Source: Candidatus Obscuribacterales bacterium (lineage in GTDB: Bacteria > Cyanobacteriota > Vampirovibrionia > Obscuribacterales > Obscuribacteraceae). From it: 64,000 bases of DNA. Under the pieces are notes generated by a model. It ran no database searches, was not told where the DNA came from, and saw only the letters and a list, made by a program, of their open reading frames with translations. A program made the position numbers and the translations under genes. Location: assembly GCA_019747875.1 (NCBI GenBank), contig JAIEQI010000001.1, forward strand, positions 62,001 through 126,000, in the 5' to 3' direction. Shown piece by piece: positions 39,885 to 50,511 of this stretch. Within the stretch, counting starts at the first letter, position 1. Each line of letters opens with the position of its first letter.

Positions 39885-40526
39885 GTGGCAGTAAAAAGTG
39901 ATGTGGTATCGCAACTCGAGTGGCGCTATGCGACAAAGAAATTCGATTCAACAAAAAAGATCGATAAAGAAACTTGGAATCAGATAGAAGAAGGCTTGCG
40001 CTTGACTCCATCCAGTTTCGGGCTGCAGCCGTGGAAATTCGTTGTGGTTACAGACCAGAAGACGAAAGAAGAACTTGTTTCAGTGAGCATGAACCAATCG
40101 CAACCAGCCGATTGTTCGCATCTCGTAGTAATTTGCCGGGTTGAAAAACTGGATAAGGAGTACGTGGAGCACTACATAGATGCAATCGCAAACACCCGCG
40201 GTGTAACTCAAGACTCATTGGCTGGATTTAGAGACATGATGGTTAATTTCCTTGCCAAAAAAGATGCAGAACAATTGCAGGCTTGGGCAAGCGCACAGTG
40301 CTACATTGCGCTTGGAACGCTGATGTCTACCGCATCGGCACTCCACATTGACAATTGTCCGATGGAAGGTTTCGCTAAAAATGAATATGATCGTATTTTG
40401 AAATTAGAAGAACGCGGACTGCGCAGTGTCGTGCTTTGCGCCCTGGGTTTCAGAGCGGAGGATGACAAATACGCGCAGGCAAAGAAGGTTCGTTTCCCGG
40501 CGGACGAAGTGATAATCCATGTATGA
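39885..40526 (+). CDS. nitroreductase family NAD(P)H-dependent oxidoreductase
   Basis: 'WRYATKKFDSTKKI', 'GLRLTPSSFGLQPWKFVVVTD', 'MEGFAKNEYDRIL', 'LGFRAEDDKYAQAKKVRFPADEVI'. Confidence 0.93.
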   Translation: MAVKSDVVSQLEWRYATKKFDSTKKIDKETWNQIEEGLRLTPSSFGLQPWKFVVVTDQKTKEELVSVSMNQSQPADCSHLVVICRVEKLDKEYVEHYIDAIANTRGVTQDSLAGFRDMMVNFLAKKDAEQLQAWASAQCYIALGTLMSTASALHIDNCPMEGFAKNEYDRILKLEERGLRSVVLCALGFRAEDDKYAQAKKVRFPADEVIIHV

Positions 40527-40556
40527 TCGCCAGGAAGTTTAACTCGGGACAGGCAG

Positions 40557-40985
40557 ATGAATAGACTTGAGACGATTGCTCCAAAACTTTCGCAAACGCT
40601 GCGAAATACGGACACTGCGAAGTTGCAGTCGGTGAAGCTTGCTGCATGCAACTATGTTATTCAAAATACTAACGAACCACCCAGTGAATTAGTGTCGCAT
40701 GCGCTCCAACAGCTTAATGAGAGTGGCTCATTAAGCAAAGACATCCGCGACAAACTGGCTGCCATTGCCTACGGTCTTGACGAAAAATATTTTCAATTCT
40801 ACGAAGAAGATCCCGAAGACGAAGATGCATATCTTCCGTTCCTGACCAAAGCTAGAACGCTGAATGCGATTGCATACGCTGGGGAAGACGATCCATATGA
40901 TTCTGCTGTAGAAGCGATCTACGAGATCTGCATGGTGACCAGGGATCGAGATTCCTTCATTGCGTATCTGGAATCGCTCCTCTAA
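40557..40985 (+). CDS. hypothetical protein
   Basis: 142 aa ORF 31 bp downstream of nitroreductase gene. Confidence 0.75.
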   Translation: MNRLETIAPKLSQTLRNTDTAKLQSVKLAACNYVIQNTNEPPSELVSHALQQLNESGSLSKDIRDKLAAIAYGLDEKYFQFYEEDPEDEDAYLPFLTKARTLNAIAYAGEDDPYDSAVEAIYEICMVTRDRDSFIAYLESLL

Positions 40986-41047
40986 GAAGTAGTATCGCTT
41001 AGATTGTGAACAGCATTAGGGGAGTGCGAAATCGTGCTCCAGAGATA

Positions 41048-41147
41048 GAAGCCGGCAAGATGCCGGCGCTTCCGGGATCGAACCAAACTCTGAGACCAAA
41101 TTGCTCCCAGAATAGAAGCCGGCAAGATGCCGGCGCTCCCGGGATCG
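41048..41147. repeat. two copies of GAAGCCGGCAAGATGCCGGCGCTYCCGGGATCGAACCA
   Basis: Core palindrome at 41051-41067 and 41118-41134; same family as 16111-16247. Confidence 0.9.
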
Positions 41148-41212
41148 AACCAATCCGAATTCAGCGCCACGAGACCGGTCTTGTCTTGCCAGCAGCCGAT
41201 CGATAGGTTCAC

Positions 41213-42073
41213 CTAAGCTCTTGCTGGCTGCAGTACATTCAATGCAGGAACAGATTCACCTTCAAGGAATACTTCCAATTGATCGAGTGAGAATTGAACT
41301 CCAGAATAGAAGTCACCGAAGTCGCCGTACTTCGCGCTTGCTTCATCGAAGCGCATTTCATAGATCAGCTTCTTGAACACAGCCGGATCATCAGCGTATA
41401 GATCGACGCCCCACTCGTAATTATCAAAACCAATGGATCCAGAAATTACTTGCGTAACAAGACCGTGGAATGTGCGACCAATCTTTCCGTGCTCAAGCAT
41501 GAGGCGAGCGCGATCTTGGAACGGCAACATGTACCAATTAACATCTTCTCCACGCTTCTTGTCCATCGGATAGAAACATACATATCTGCGCTGCGGAATG
41601 CGAGCCCACAATCTTCCGGCATGATGTGGAACTTTTTCTTGCTCCTTTAGCAGCTCATCGAAGCCTTCGTTCCACTCTGTGGAATGCGGCTTCAATTGGC
41701 GTTCAGCTAACGCAGCATGAATCTTAGCAGTGGCGTCGTAAAGTCCCAGTTCCAAAATCGAGACATAAGATGTCGTCGGTGTTAAATAGTCGAAGAGACC
41801 AAGCTTATCTGTCACGGTTTGCGCGTAAGCTAATCCATCATAACTCTTGCTGTAATGTGTGAGCATAAAATCGGCTTTGTGCCCAAGCAATTGAGCGAAG
41901 CCAATATCCGTATCCGCGTGATCCTTCAGTTTCTTGAACTGCGCCGTTGCTTCGCGAACGAGTTCGGCCCGCTCGTCATGAGCGAGTTTGTCCCAAGCAC
42001 GCCGATTGAGCGTGAACATACGGTGAAGAATCCACCAGCTGTCCAAAGATTCGGGTACATCAGGATGACGCAT
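41213..42073 (-). CDS. hemQ: chlorite dismutase-family heme protein (coproheme decarboxylase/HemQ-like)
   Basis: 'WWILHRMFTLNRRAWDKL', 'RRYVCFYPMDKKRGEDVNWYMLPFQDRARLMLEHGKIGRTFHGLVTQVISGSIGFDNYEWGVDLYADDPAVFKKLIYEMRFDEASAKYGDFGDFYSGV'. Confidence 0.93.
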   Translation of the reverse strand: MRHPDVPESLDSWWILHRMFTLNRRAWDKLAHDERAELVREATAQFKKLKDHADTDIGFAQLLGHKADFMLTHYSKSYDGLAYAQTVTDKLGLFDYLTPTTSYVSILELGLYDATAKIHAALAERQLKPHSTEWNEGFDELLKEQEKVPHHAGRLWARIPQRRYVCFYPMDKKRGEDVNWYMLPFQDRARLMLEHGKIGRTFHGLVTQVISGSIGFDNYEWGVDLYADDPAVFKKLIYEMRFDEASAKYGDFGDFYSGVQFSLDQLEVFLEGESVPALNVLQPARA

Positions 42074-42400
42074 AATTCACTCCTTGAAATCAACGAAGAA
42101 CCGCTTAAGAAGAGAAAACTAGCACAAAATACGGTACAGGATCAATGATCCGCTTCACAATTAGGCATTGAACACGGAATTCCAGGACCGGAGATCTCGC
42201 TCAGCAGCACAGATAAGGGCTTCCTCTAGCAGGCAAGTGGTTCTTATCACGTTGCATGAAGCACGGACCTCTAATCCGTCCAATCCGCCCATAAGAATGC
42301 GAAGGGAACTCTCCGCTATTTGCCACTTAATAGTGCTGTGTGAGCAATTCCGCCCTTAAGGACGAGAGCTGTCTGAACCTTGCGTCCAGCTGCCACACGC

Positions 42401-45400
42401 TTAATTACGCTGGGAAACGGATTCTTTCTCTTTGGCTGTCAGAGTCATCATCTGTGTGTTGACGCCGCAGGCTTGCTGAATGCGCTGGCATGAGAGCGGC
42501 GCTGGCAGCTCAATCCACTCATCGACCCCCGTTTGTTCACGTCGTGCATCCATGATTGCATGCTTGATTGCGAAGTAAACAGAGTTGCCTAACGATAAGG
42601 TCGGCTCGCTGGTCGACTTGGACGCCTTCACCGCCAACAATCCAGCTTGCTCTTGTTTAAAGCAACTTGCAGTGTCGCGAGGAACGAGGCTGACGCGCAA
42701 ATCCAAAGGAATTGACTTCGAACATGGCGGCTTGTATGTCCAGATATTGTCCGTTACCAGATGTCCCTCTTCATTGAAGATGGTCTCTTCAGTGGTGACA
42801 AAACCTAGACCTTGAACGAAGCCGCCTTCAATCTGCCCGATATCGATGGCCGGATTTGGCGATTTACCGGCATCATAGAGCAAGTCAGATCGAATAACGG
42901 TGAACTCACCAGTAAGCACATCAATTTCAACCTCTGACACAGAGAATGAATAAGTGAAGTAAGCAAAGAACTTACCATACTCGTAGTGGTCGACGGGTGT
43001 GTCGTAGTGTGGTGCTTGATATAGCTCGGAGGATGACAGATTCACTCTTTGTGTCCAGGCATGCTGAACAATGGTCTGCCATTTCTCGCGCCACTGCAAG
43101 CGCAGATCGCCCAATTCCGGTTTGCGCCTGCGGACTTCATCACAAACCGCATCAAGTCTCTTCTTGAGCGTCCGACACGCCATCACGACGGCGCCACCAT
43201 TAAGGTCAAATCCAGTTGAGGCAGCTGTGGCTGGAGCATTCACAATAACATCCGTGTTATTTCTGACTATGCGCACCAGTGACAGTGGAACGTTCATCTC
43301 ATACGCAACCAATTGCGCCAGCTTGGTGTTAAGTCCCTGCCCCATCTCCACGCCACCGTGAACGACAGTCACCGCGCCATCATCTTTGTTGATGTGAACG
43401 AGAGCCGTCGAAGTATTGAGCGCAGGCATTTGCTTGAAACCAATTCCATATTTCAATGGAACCATTGAGATGCCGCGTTTTCTCCAGCGGTGATTCTTGT
43501 TGAATAGCTCAACCTCTTTCAATCGCTCTTCAAACTCAGAGCTTTCGTACAACTTATCCCACTGTTCACGAAGATCGCAGTACCAGAGAGGTTGTCCAAA
43601 GTGCGTTGCATCTGCAGTTTCGTACTCAGATGACTCATACATATTAATGCGTCGAATTTGCTCCGGAGTAACTCTCTTTCCTGTTCGTTTGCTCAGGTCA
43701 AATGCAACATGCTCAATCGCATCTTCAACAAGCAAATGCGGTTGGACCTGTCCGAAGGTACGCATGGCCGAGTTGCTTTGCTTGTTGGTTTGGTAGACAC
43801 GTCCGTAAGCACGCATCGTAGGTGTGCGGTAGCAGCCATCCGACATCATGACGCCGCCCTTCATAACAGCTAGAGAGCAGTCGATGGTATTTCCACCATC
43901 AGCGCGCAATTCCAAATTCATGCCAGTGATAACGCCGTCATCGTCATAACAGATGTGGTAGTCGCTATGATGAGGGTGGCGTTTTCCAATCATTCTCATA
44001 TCTGTTTGTCGGTCCAACTTGAGCATGATCGGCCGGCGAACCTTCTTAGCAGCGATTGCTGCCATTGCGCCGATGAATACAGCACGATTTTGTTTGCCAC
44101 CGAATCCGCCACCAAGCTGGTTCACCATAATAGTGACTTGGTTGGATTTGATTCCCAGTGCTCTTGCAATTTGAACCTGATCTCCATTGGGATTCTGCGT
44201 CGAGGAATGGATAAGTATCTCGTCGTAGTTCCCAGGAATCGCCAATGCGCAGGAGGTCTCCATGTAGAAGTGAGCTTGGGCATGAGTTCGCATTGTTCCA
44301 GTCAAAACAGTTTGTCCCGGCATCGGCTTGCTCGGATCTTTCAACCACTCCTCATTACTGCCCTGGCGAGTAACTTCAATTACTTTGCGCTCCGGCTCGC
44401 GGTCCATGTTATAGCCGAATGGCATTGTATTCTTCTTCTCAATCGCTTCTTCAAAAGAAACGATTGCTGGGAGCACCTGATACTTGATGCATTCCTTGCC
44501 GAAATAATCCGCAGCCCTTTTCGCTGTTACAGCTCGATCTGCCAGCACCATGCACAATGGAGCACCGGAATAATCCGCAACTTTGTTGTAGAAAATCTGA
44601 TCGTCGCCGCCTAATCCAATCAGATTGGTTCCACCTTTGGGAATATCCCTGGCTGTAATAACATCGGCGACGCCAGGAAACTCTAGTTTCAATTTGTCTA
44701 TGGCAGCGGCCAGCCCATCTACATACTCAAACTGAGCATGAGCATGCCTGCTCAGAACAAGTGCTGCGTGGTACCCACCAGGAGGAAGCGCGAGGTCATG
44801 AGTGTATTTGACTTCACCAGTTGCCTGACTTATCGCCGTACGTTTTGCAATCGGACTTGTAAGCGGCAGCATAATATCTTCGACTTCGAAACTTTGCATA
44901 CCACTGGAAAGTGGACGATATTGAGGTTCACCTGCTGACTTTACGATTCTGCTCATAGCAGCCTGAGCGTTAGTTTGCATAGCAACGTGCACAAAGAACT
45001 TATAGAAGAATCCTTCTGCAACTTGCGCGCGATATTCGTTTGTAAATCCTTCCTCTTCCATGGGAATGATTATCTCGTCTATTTCCGCACGCAGCACTTC
45101 CAGCGCTTCGTTCAGCGTTTTCTCATCCACGGTTTTTCCTAGCATCCATGCAGAAATTTTTGGCATGTGTCTATTGCAGCTTGCCAGTCCGCCGAAGTAC
45201 GCCCAGAACTCTGAGAATTGATTATTCTGATCGACGATGCAACGGAATCCGCCATTAACAACAGGATGTGCCATCTGAGGGCGGCGAGCGATTCTGTAAG
45301 TGTGGACGTATTCATTTTCCTTAGTGTGCGGAATTAGGAACGAATGCATAATCGCATCGGCAGGCAAGTCTTCCGCGATTGGCATTTCCGAAAGTTCAAA

Positions 45401-46567
45401 AGTCTGCTTTCCACCATCGTATTGCTTTGACGCAATGGTTACGGTCGCACCAAGTGCGCTCAGAACGGTGAAGAGATCGGACGGGAAAGGCGTGCCTTGC
45501 TTGGTATGACTCTTAGTTATAAACACGTTTCCGGCAACGCTACCTGCATTTCGGATCTGAATCCCGGCGATGTGTTTTGCATGCTGCACGAGCTGATGAT
45601 AGCCATGCGTTTGCCATTTTGGTCTTGCTTTGATTTCAGATTCGCAAAACTCCATCAAATCTTGAATGCATACGGCAGCACCACAATTGATTCCTTCAGG
45701 AGAAGAGGAGATTTCCGTCAACTCCTTGATGCGCGAAATATCAATAATGTAGTGACCTTGCTCCTCCGGATAGATGCCTACCGCTGTGTTACCAACAGCG
45801 AGGCGAACAGCGCCTTTTCCAACTACCTCTGATAGAGAGCGTTTCAGGTCCTGAACTTCTTCCAAAGTGTTCGGACGGATCCAATGCAATCCTTTTTCTG
45901 AGAAATGCAGTTTCGCCGGTGCATGGGTCGGATCGTCAAATTTCTTTTCATCGATCTGCACCATATTTTCACGAACGCGCAATTCAAAAAATGGATCTAG
46001 CGCGCAGGGAGAGGTCTGATCTCTATGCGGATTGTAGTCGCAAGCAAAGGTCCTCATACCGTGTAGGATTGGTCGATATCCAGTGCAACGACACAAATTG
46101 CCGCCAAAAAGATCCTCGATTTGCTGTTCAGTTGGCGAGGGATGTTCTTGCAAATAAGCGTGCATGTTCATAACGAATCCAGGAGTGCAAAATCCGCACT
46201 GAGTTCCGTTATAAACAGCGATGCGATGTTGAATTGGGTCTATGCCATCGTGCAGATTGCCGATGCCTTCAACGGTTGTGACTTCCATGTCGGCAACACC
46301 GACAAGGGGACGCAAGCACGAGTTTATGGATTTGTGTTGGACACCATCGGCAGTGCGCTGACTTACCATAACGGTGCAAGCGCCGCATCCGCCTTGCTCA
46401 CATCCGACCTTTGTTCCAGTCAATCCGATTTCATGCAGGTAATGAACAAGTAATTGACTCGGCTCGGGGTCGCGAATCGTCACTTGTTTTCCATTGAGCC
46501 AGAATTTCAGCTCGTTGCTATAGTCATCCAAACGTTTTCTCAAAGTTTCTTTTAGATCTTCTGACAT
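42401..46567 (-). CDS. single-chain xanthine dehydrogenase/aldehyde oxidase family molybdoflavoprotein
   Basis: 1388 aa: two 2Fe-2S motifs ('GCEQGGCGACTVM', 'CGFCTPGFVMNM...GNLCRCTGYRPI'), FAD domain, Moco domain ('QLGGGFGGKQNR', 'GGVEMGQGLNTK', 'SEPTL'). Confidence 0.96.
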   Translation of the reverse strand: MSEDLKETLRKRLDDYSNELKFWLNGKQVTIRDPEPSQLLVHYLHEIGLTGTKVGCEQGGCGACTVMVSQRTADGVQHKSINSCLRPLVGVADMEVTTVEGIGNLHDGIDPIQHRIAVYNGTQCGFCTPGFVMNMHAYLQEHPSPTEQQIEDLFGGNLCRCTGYRPILHGMRTFACDYNPHRDQTSPCALDPFFELRVRENMVQIDEKKFDDPTHAPAKLHFSEKGLHWIRPNTLEEVQDLKRSLSEVVGKGAVRLAVGNTAVGIYPEEQGHYIIDISRIKELTEISSSPEGINCGAAVCIQDLMEFCESEIKARPKWQTHGYHQLVQHAKHIAGIQIRNAGSVAGNVFITKSHTKQGTPFPSDLFTVLSALGATVTIASKQYDGGKQTFELSEMPIAEDLPADAIMHSFLIPHTKENEYVHTYRIARRPQMAHPVVNGGFRCIVDQNNQFSEFWAYFGGLASCNRHMPKISAWMLGKTVDEKTLNEALEVLRAEIDEIIIPMEEEGFTNEYRAQVAEGFFYKFFVHVAMQTNAQAAMSRIVKSAGEPQYRPLSSGMQSFEVEDIMLPLTSPIAKRTAISQATGEVKYTHDLALPPGGYHAALVLSRHAHAQFEYVDGLAAAIDKLKLEFPGVADVITARDIPKGGTNLIGLGGDDQIFYNKVADYSGAPLCMVLADRAVTAKRAADYFGKECIKYQVLPAIVSFEEAIEKKNTMPFGYNMDREPERKVIEVTRQGSNEEWLKDPSKPMPGQTVLTGTMRTHAQAHFYMETSCALAIPGNYDEILIHSSTQNPNGDQVQIARALGIKSNQVTIMVNQLGGGFGGKQNRAVFIGAMAAIAAKKVRRPIMLKLDRQTDMRMIGKRHPHHSDYHICYDDDGVITGMNLELRADGGNTIDCSLAVMKGGVMMSDGCYRTPTMRAYGRVYQTNKQSNSAMRTFGQVQPHLLVEDAIEHVAFDLSKRTGKRVTPEQIRRINMYESSEYETADATHFGQPLWYCDLREQWDKLYESSEFEERLKEVELFNKNHRWRKRGISMVPLKYGIGFKQMPALNTSTALVHINKDDGAVTVVHGGVEMGQGLNTKLAQLVAYEMNVPLSLVRIVRNNTDVIVNAPATAASTGFDLNGGAVVMACRTLKKRLDAVCDEVRRRKPELGDLRLQWREKWQTIVQHAWTQRVNLSSSELYQAPHYDTPVDHYEYGKFFAYFTYSFSVSEVEIDVLTGEFTVIRSDLLYDAGKSPNPAIDIGQIEGGFVQGLGFVTTEETIFNEEGHLVTDNIWTYKPPCSKSIPLDLRVSLVPRDTASCFKQEQAGLLAVKASKSTSEPTLSLGNSVYFAIKHAIMDARREQTGVDEWIELPAPLSCQRIQQACGVNTQMMTLTAKEKESVSQRN

Positions 46568-46725
46568 GAGTTCTCCGTTACCTGCAATTCATAGATAGCA
46601 GCGAAAGACCAGCCTTCCGGTCGACTTATGAATCATGAGATTCTATCGTGATATGACACTGAAAGATCGCGGGCTCCGAGCATTTCCCACTCAATTAATG
46701 GATTGGGAAGCGCTCGCAAGACTTT

Positions 46726-47688
46726 CTAGGGTTTGAAACCGCCAAACTGGATAAAAATCCCTATTGACGCCAGAAACAACGCAGTCAAAATCAACGCCCC
46801 TTTCAGGCTTGCCAAATGGTCTTCTTTCTTGGGAAAGAGCCACCACTTAAAGCTCACAACGAAATAGGGCATGGTTAAAAACGAAGTAGCAGCGACGCTG
46901 CCAACCAAACTGACAAAGGTTTTTATGACAGGGTGCAAGCCGTGCAAGAACGGAGACAAAAAAATCTGCTGCAACATAACCACTGGAAACAAGCCCAGCA
47001 ACACAAGCAGAGCAGTCTTCCAGAGCTTCGGAGCATTTCCCTTTTCATCTAGAGGAACCCATCCCGGAAAAACGCTGGGGACCCGCCGCAACTCCGATTT
47101 GTGCACAAGGGCATCGGCCTCGGCGATTAACAGGCGGCGATCTTCAGATGAAAACCACCCTTCCAAGCTTGCCGGTGAATCAAACCTGACCATCGATGTC
47201 CATTGATGTGGCTGACTTGGAGGTGGAGTCTGCAATTGCAACGAACGATAGCCTGAACGCTTCGCTTGCGCGGCAATAATCTTGGCTTCCCAGTCAAAGA
47301 ATAAATCAGTTGCATCGGGCTTGACGTAAGTGACAATCGATGTAGAAACCTCAGTTAGCGTACCGCTGTTGAGCTCATCTGAGATCGGAATCGATTCACC
47401 AGCCAAAACAGTCGGCAATTGCTCCAAGAACTTCCGCCGCTCCGAAGAGTTGAGCCATTCTTGCGCCTGCTCGACGGTTTCGAAACGTTGAATAAGCGTC
47501 CAGGTCGATCCATTTGCGCCAGGCGCAAGCAACTCGCCACCCCAGAACCCGGCAGCTTTCGCACTCATCATAGTTAATTCGGAAATGAATTTGGTGAAGA
47601 CGGAAAGGTTTTCCGACTTTGGGCTCCCGAAGCGCGTTTCGAGAGCACAAACATGTGTAGCTGTTGTCTCAGTTGGTTGAGCCGACAT
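46726..47688 (-). CDS. antibiotic-biosynthesis-monooxygenase-like protein with C-terminal TM segments
   Basis: from MSAQPTETTATHV; two ABM-like halves ('WTLIQRFETVEQAQEWLNSSERRKFLEQL', 'WTSMVRFDSPASLEGWFSSEDRRLLIAEA'), C-terminal hydrophobic helices. Confidence 0.8.
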   Translation of the reverse strand: MSAQPTETTATHVCALETRFGSPKSENLSVFTKFISELTMMSAKAAGFWGGELLAPGANGSTWTLIQRFETVEQAQEWLNSSERRKFLEQLPTVLAGESIPISDELNSGTLTEVSTSIVTYVKPDATDLFFDWEAKIIAAQAKRSGYRSLQLQTPPPSQPHQWTSMVRFDSPASLEGWFSSEDRRLLIAEADALVHKSELRRVPSVFPGWVPLDEKGNAPKLWKTALLVLLGLFPVVMLQQIFLSPFLHGLHPVIKTFVSLVGSVAATSFLTMPYFVVSFKWWLFPKKEDHLASLKGALILTALFLASIGIFIQFGGFKP

Positions 47689-47775
47689 TAGAGATCCAGA
47701 TTCAATCGAAACAACTATTGTACTTGTATATAATGATGAGTTGAATGAACGCTCACATGTCAAGGAAGCGAAACG

Positions 47776-48048
47776 ATGACGGAAGAACCAAAACCTTGGA
47801 GAAAGTCGCCGTTTGAGCGGAACAAGAAATACATCATCCGCCGCGATTTTCGTGCGATACGGGATGCGTTTGGTTGTAATGAAGTGCTCACTTATGACGC
47901 TGATCACTACAGCCCTCAAGACAACTGCACCGCTTATGTTTTTTATGACGCATACAACAAACGCCGGATTTGGGACGTAAACGACGATACGGATTTGGCT
48001 ATTTGGCAAAACTATTTCAGTATGCTTGAGATTGGAGACAGCAACTAG
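47776..48048 (+). CDS. hypothetical protein
   Basis: 90 aa from ATG at 47776; divergent to ABM-like gene. Confidence 0.7.
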   Translation: MTEEPKPWRKSPFERNKKYIIRRDFRAIRDAFGCNEVLTYDADHYSPQDNCTAYVFYDAYNKRRIWDVNDDTDLAIWQNYFSMLEIGDSN

Positions 48049-48183
48049 CCGGGCGCACGGACCCGGAAGTCAAGCGAGCAAATGAACTGAATTTCGCATC
48101 CGCTAGTGCTAGAATGCCCGTTCCGGAGAGTATCTTGCCGAGCCCACTGTTTGGGTTCGACAACGGCAACATAGGAGAAGCAA

Positions 48184-49668
48184 ATGTCGGAGCAGGAAAA
48201 ACGGCTCACATCAGAATCAGGCGCACCGGTTGTTGACAATCAGAATTCGCAAACTGCAGGCGCAAACGGACCAATCGTTATGCAAGATCATCATTTGATC
48301 GAAAAGCTTGCCCGCTTCGATAGAGAGCGCATTCCCGAACGTGTCGTTCACGCCAGAGGTTCCGGCGCATACGGATTTTTCGAAGTCACTAAAGACGTAT
48401 CAAAATGGACAAAGGCGAAATTCCTCGGTCAAATCGGCAAGAAAACCGAAGTATTCGTGCGATTTTCCACCGTCGCTCTAGAAAGCGGATCCCCCGACAC
48501 CGTTCGCGACCCGCGCGGATTTGCCGTGAAATTCTACACAGAAGATGGCAATTACGACCTCGTCGGAAACAACACACCGATCTTCTTCATTCGCGATCCG
48601 CTTAAATTCCCCGATTTTATTCATTCACAAAAACGCGATCCATATAGCCACGTACAGGATCCAAACAACGCCTGGGACTTTTTCTCACACTCTCCAGAGT
48701 TGATGCATCAGTTCACGATCCTGCATGGTGATCGCGGTATACCGTACAGCTACCGTCATATGGATGGTTTCGGCTCGCATACTTTCCAGTGGCTAAATGC
48801 CGATGGCGAAGCCTTCTGGGTGAAGTACCACATCAAGACAGATCAGGGAATCAAAAACCTGACTGCAGAGGAAGCGAAGAAGATCGCTGGAGAAAATCCG
48901 AATTTCCACCATTTGGATCTGCTCAATTCAATCGATGCCGGCGACTATCCGTCATGGACGGTATCCGTACAAATCATGCCGGTCGCCGAAGCCGACAACT
49001 ACAGATTCAATCCGTTCGACCTAACCAAAACATGGTCGCAGAAAGATTACCCGCGCCATGAAATCGGCAAGTTGGTTCTCAATCGCAATCCCGACAATTA
49101 CTTTGCGGAAGTAGAACAAGCGGCGTTCAATCCTGGCAACTTCGTTCCAGGAATTGGACCGTCGCCGGACAAAATGCTTCAAGGACGATTGTTCGCATAC
49201 GGTGATGCGCAGAGATATCGACTCGGCGTCAATCACACGCAGCTACCTGTCAATCGTCCGCACGCATGCGAAGCAGCCAATTATGGACGTGATGGCGCCA
49301 TGCGTTTTGATAACTGCGGTCGCCAGAAAAACTACGAGCCCAATAGCCATGGCGGTCCAGTTGAGTCGAAAGAAGTGCATTACAAGCCAATTCCAGTAAG
49401 CGGCGAAGTTGCTGCGCAAAAACAGACCTTGCACAAAGAAGACAACGACTTTGTACAGGCCGGCGATCTGTATCGACTGATGCCGGAAGATGCGAAAGAG
49501 CGCCTGATCGAAAACCTGGCAGGTTCTCTATCGCAAGTTGTATCCGACGAAATTGTCGAACGCAGCCTGGGATACTTTAAGCAAGCTGATGCCGATTACG
49601 GTGATCGCCTCGCCAGAAAAGTAGCATTGCTGCGTGCCAACAGGGCCATAGCTGCAGTCACGAAGTAA
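48184..49668 (+). CDS. katA: catalase (monofunctional heme catalase)
   Basis: '[25 protein letters not shown]', '[28 protein letters not shown]', '[17 protein letters not shown]'. Confidence 0.98.
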   Translation: MSEQEKRLTSESGAPVVDNQNSQTAGANGPIVMQDHHLIEKLARFDRERIPERVVHARGSGAYGFFEVTKDVSKWTKAKFLGQIGKKTEVFVRFSTVALESGSPDTVRDPRGFAVKFYTEDGNYDLVGNNTPIFFIRDPLKFPDFIHSQKRDPYSHVQDPNNAWDFFSHSPELMHQFTILHGDRGIPYSYRHMDGFGSHTFQWLNADGEAFWVKYHIKTDQGIKNLTAEEAKKIAGENPNFHHLDLLNSIDAGDYPSWTVSVQIMPVAEADNYRFNPFDLTKTWSQKDYPRHEIGKLVLNRNPDNYFAEVEQAAFNPGNFVPGIGPSPDKMLQGRLFAYGDAQRYRLGVNHTQLPVNRPHACEAANYGRDGAMRFDNCGRQKNYEPNSHGGPVESKEVHYKPIPVSGEVAAQKQTLHKEDNDFVQAGDLYRLMPEDAKERLIENLAGSLSQVVSDEIVERSLGYFKQADADYGDRLARKVALLRANRAIAAVTK

Positions 49669-49762
49669 CTGGTTTTGTTCGAGGGTTCCGCAGGGAGACG
49701 CCATACCGTCTCCTAAGAATCTGAGAACCTCGATCAACTATTTACGGCTTAGCAAAAGAAAT

Positions 49763-49796
49763 TAGGCGCGATCGAAGAACTCGGTCGCGCCTAGTC
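49763..49796 (+). terminator. catalase terminator-like hairpin
   Basis: TAGGCGCGATCGA-agaac-TCGGTCGCGCCTA, weak T tract (gtcttgctt). Confidence 0.55.
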
Positions 49797-49939
49797 TTGC
49801 TTCGCATGAGAATTGTAATTAAATGCTACTTGCGCATCCGCTATTCGGCGGAATTTTACTGATCGCACCCCACTTTCGGAATCAAAACCAAAACGGCGAA
49901 GTCATTTGTCTTGTGAATGGATCAATTTGGAGTTCGTCA

Positions 49940-50431
49940 ATGAAAAAACTTAAGTCTGGTACCGGATTGCTTCTTGCTGCTGCAGTTGCACTAGCTGTTG
50001 CAGCCGTGCCTAGCGCGGCACACGCCAAAAAGGATCCTCATGGTTACGCCGCAAACCAAGCAGCGGTTAGCATGTTCTTGCAACAACAAGCGCAAGCTTC
50101 AGGTCAAGCCTACAATCCCTATCTGAATGGTGCTGCCTTAGGATATGGTGCATACAATCCTAACCTGTATAACTCTAGCTTATACGGGCCGTATTCAAAC
50201 CCGAATGCTTACAACGCATACAATCCGTACAATCAATACAATCAGTTCAACCCATACCTGGGCAATAACCTATTGGGAGTTAACGGTAACCTGAATGCGT
50301 ACAACGCCTATGGCTACAACCCATACCTCAACAACAGCACCTTTGTTGATCCCTACTATGGATACAACCAACAACAGTTCGGGAACCCACGCATTTCGAA
50401 TCTAAGCAATCTACTCAGAAACCTATTCTAG
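49940..50431 (+). CDS. secreted Asn/Tyr/Pro-rich low-complexity protein
   Basis: start MKKLKSGTG; signal peptide 'LLLAAAVALAVAAVPSAAHA'; NPY/NAY repeats. Confidence 0.8.
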   Translation: MKKLKSGTGLLLAAAVALAVAAVPSAAHAKKDPHGYAANQAAVSMFLQQQAQASGQAYNPYLNGAALGYGAYNPNLYNSSLYGPYSNPNAYNAYNPYNQYNQFNPYLGNNLLGVNGNLNAYNAYGYNPYLNNSTFVDPYYGYNQQQFGNPRISNLSNLLRNLF

Positions 50432-50511
50432 GTTTTAGATAAATCCGAGACGTTCAATCAATCACCCACCAAACAGTCTCGAGTTGAGGTTCAGCCGCAA
50501 GGGCTCCCCAC

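Noticed and set aside
40982-41212. 76-aa and 66-aa ORFs with GSAGILPA / EAGKMPALPG
   Set aside because: Same dispersed palindromic repeat read as protein.
43955-44614. 219-aa plus-strand ORF and other plus-strand ORFs inside 42401-46567
   Set aside because: Antisense to the highly conserved XDH gene; composition (Cys/His/Leu rich) typical of shadow ORFs.
47689-48009. N-terminal ~107 aa of the listed 427-aa ORF
   Set aside because: Overlaps divergent gene and promoter region; MSAQPTETTATHV start matches the ABM-like domain boundary.
49940-50431. Collagen- or spore-coat-like protein
   Set aside because: No G-x-y periodicity; best described only as Asn/Tyr/Pro-rich low complexity.
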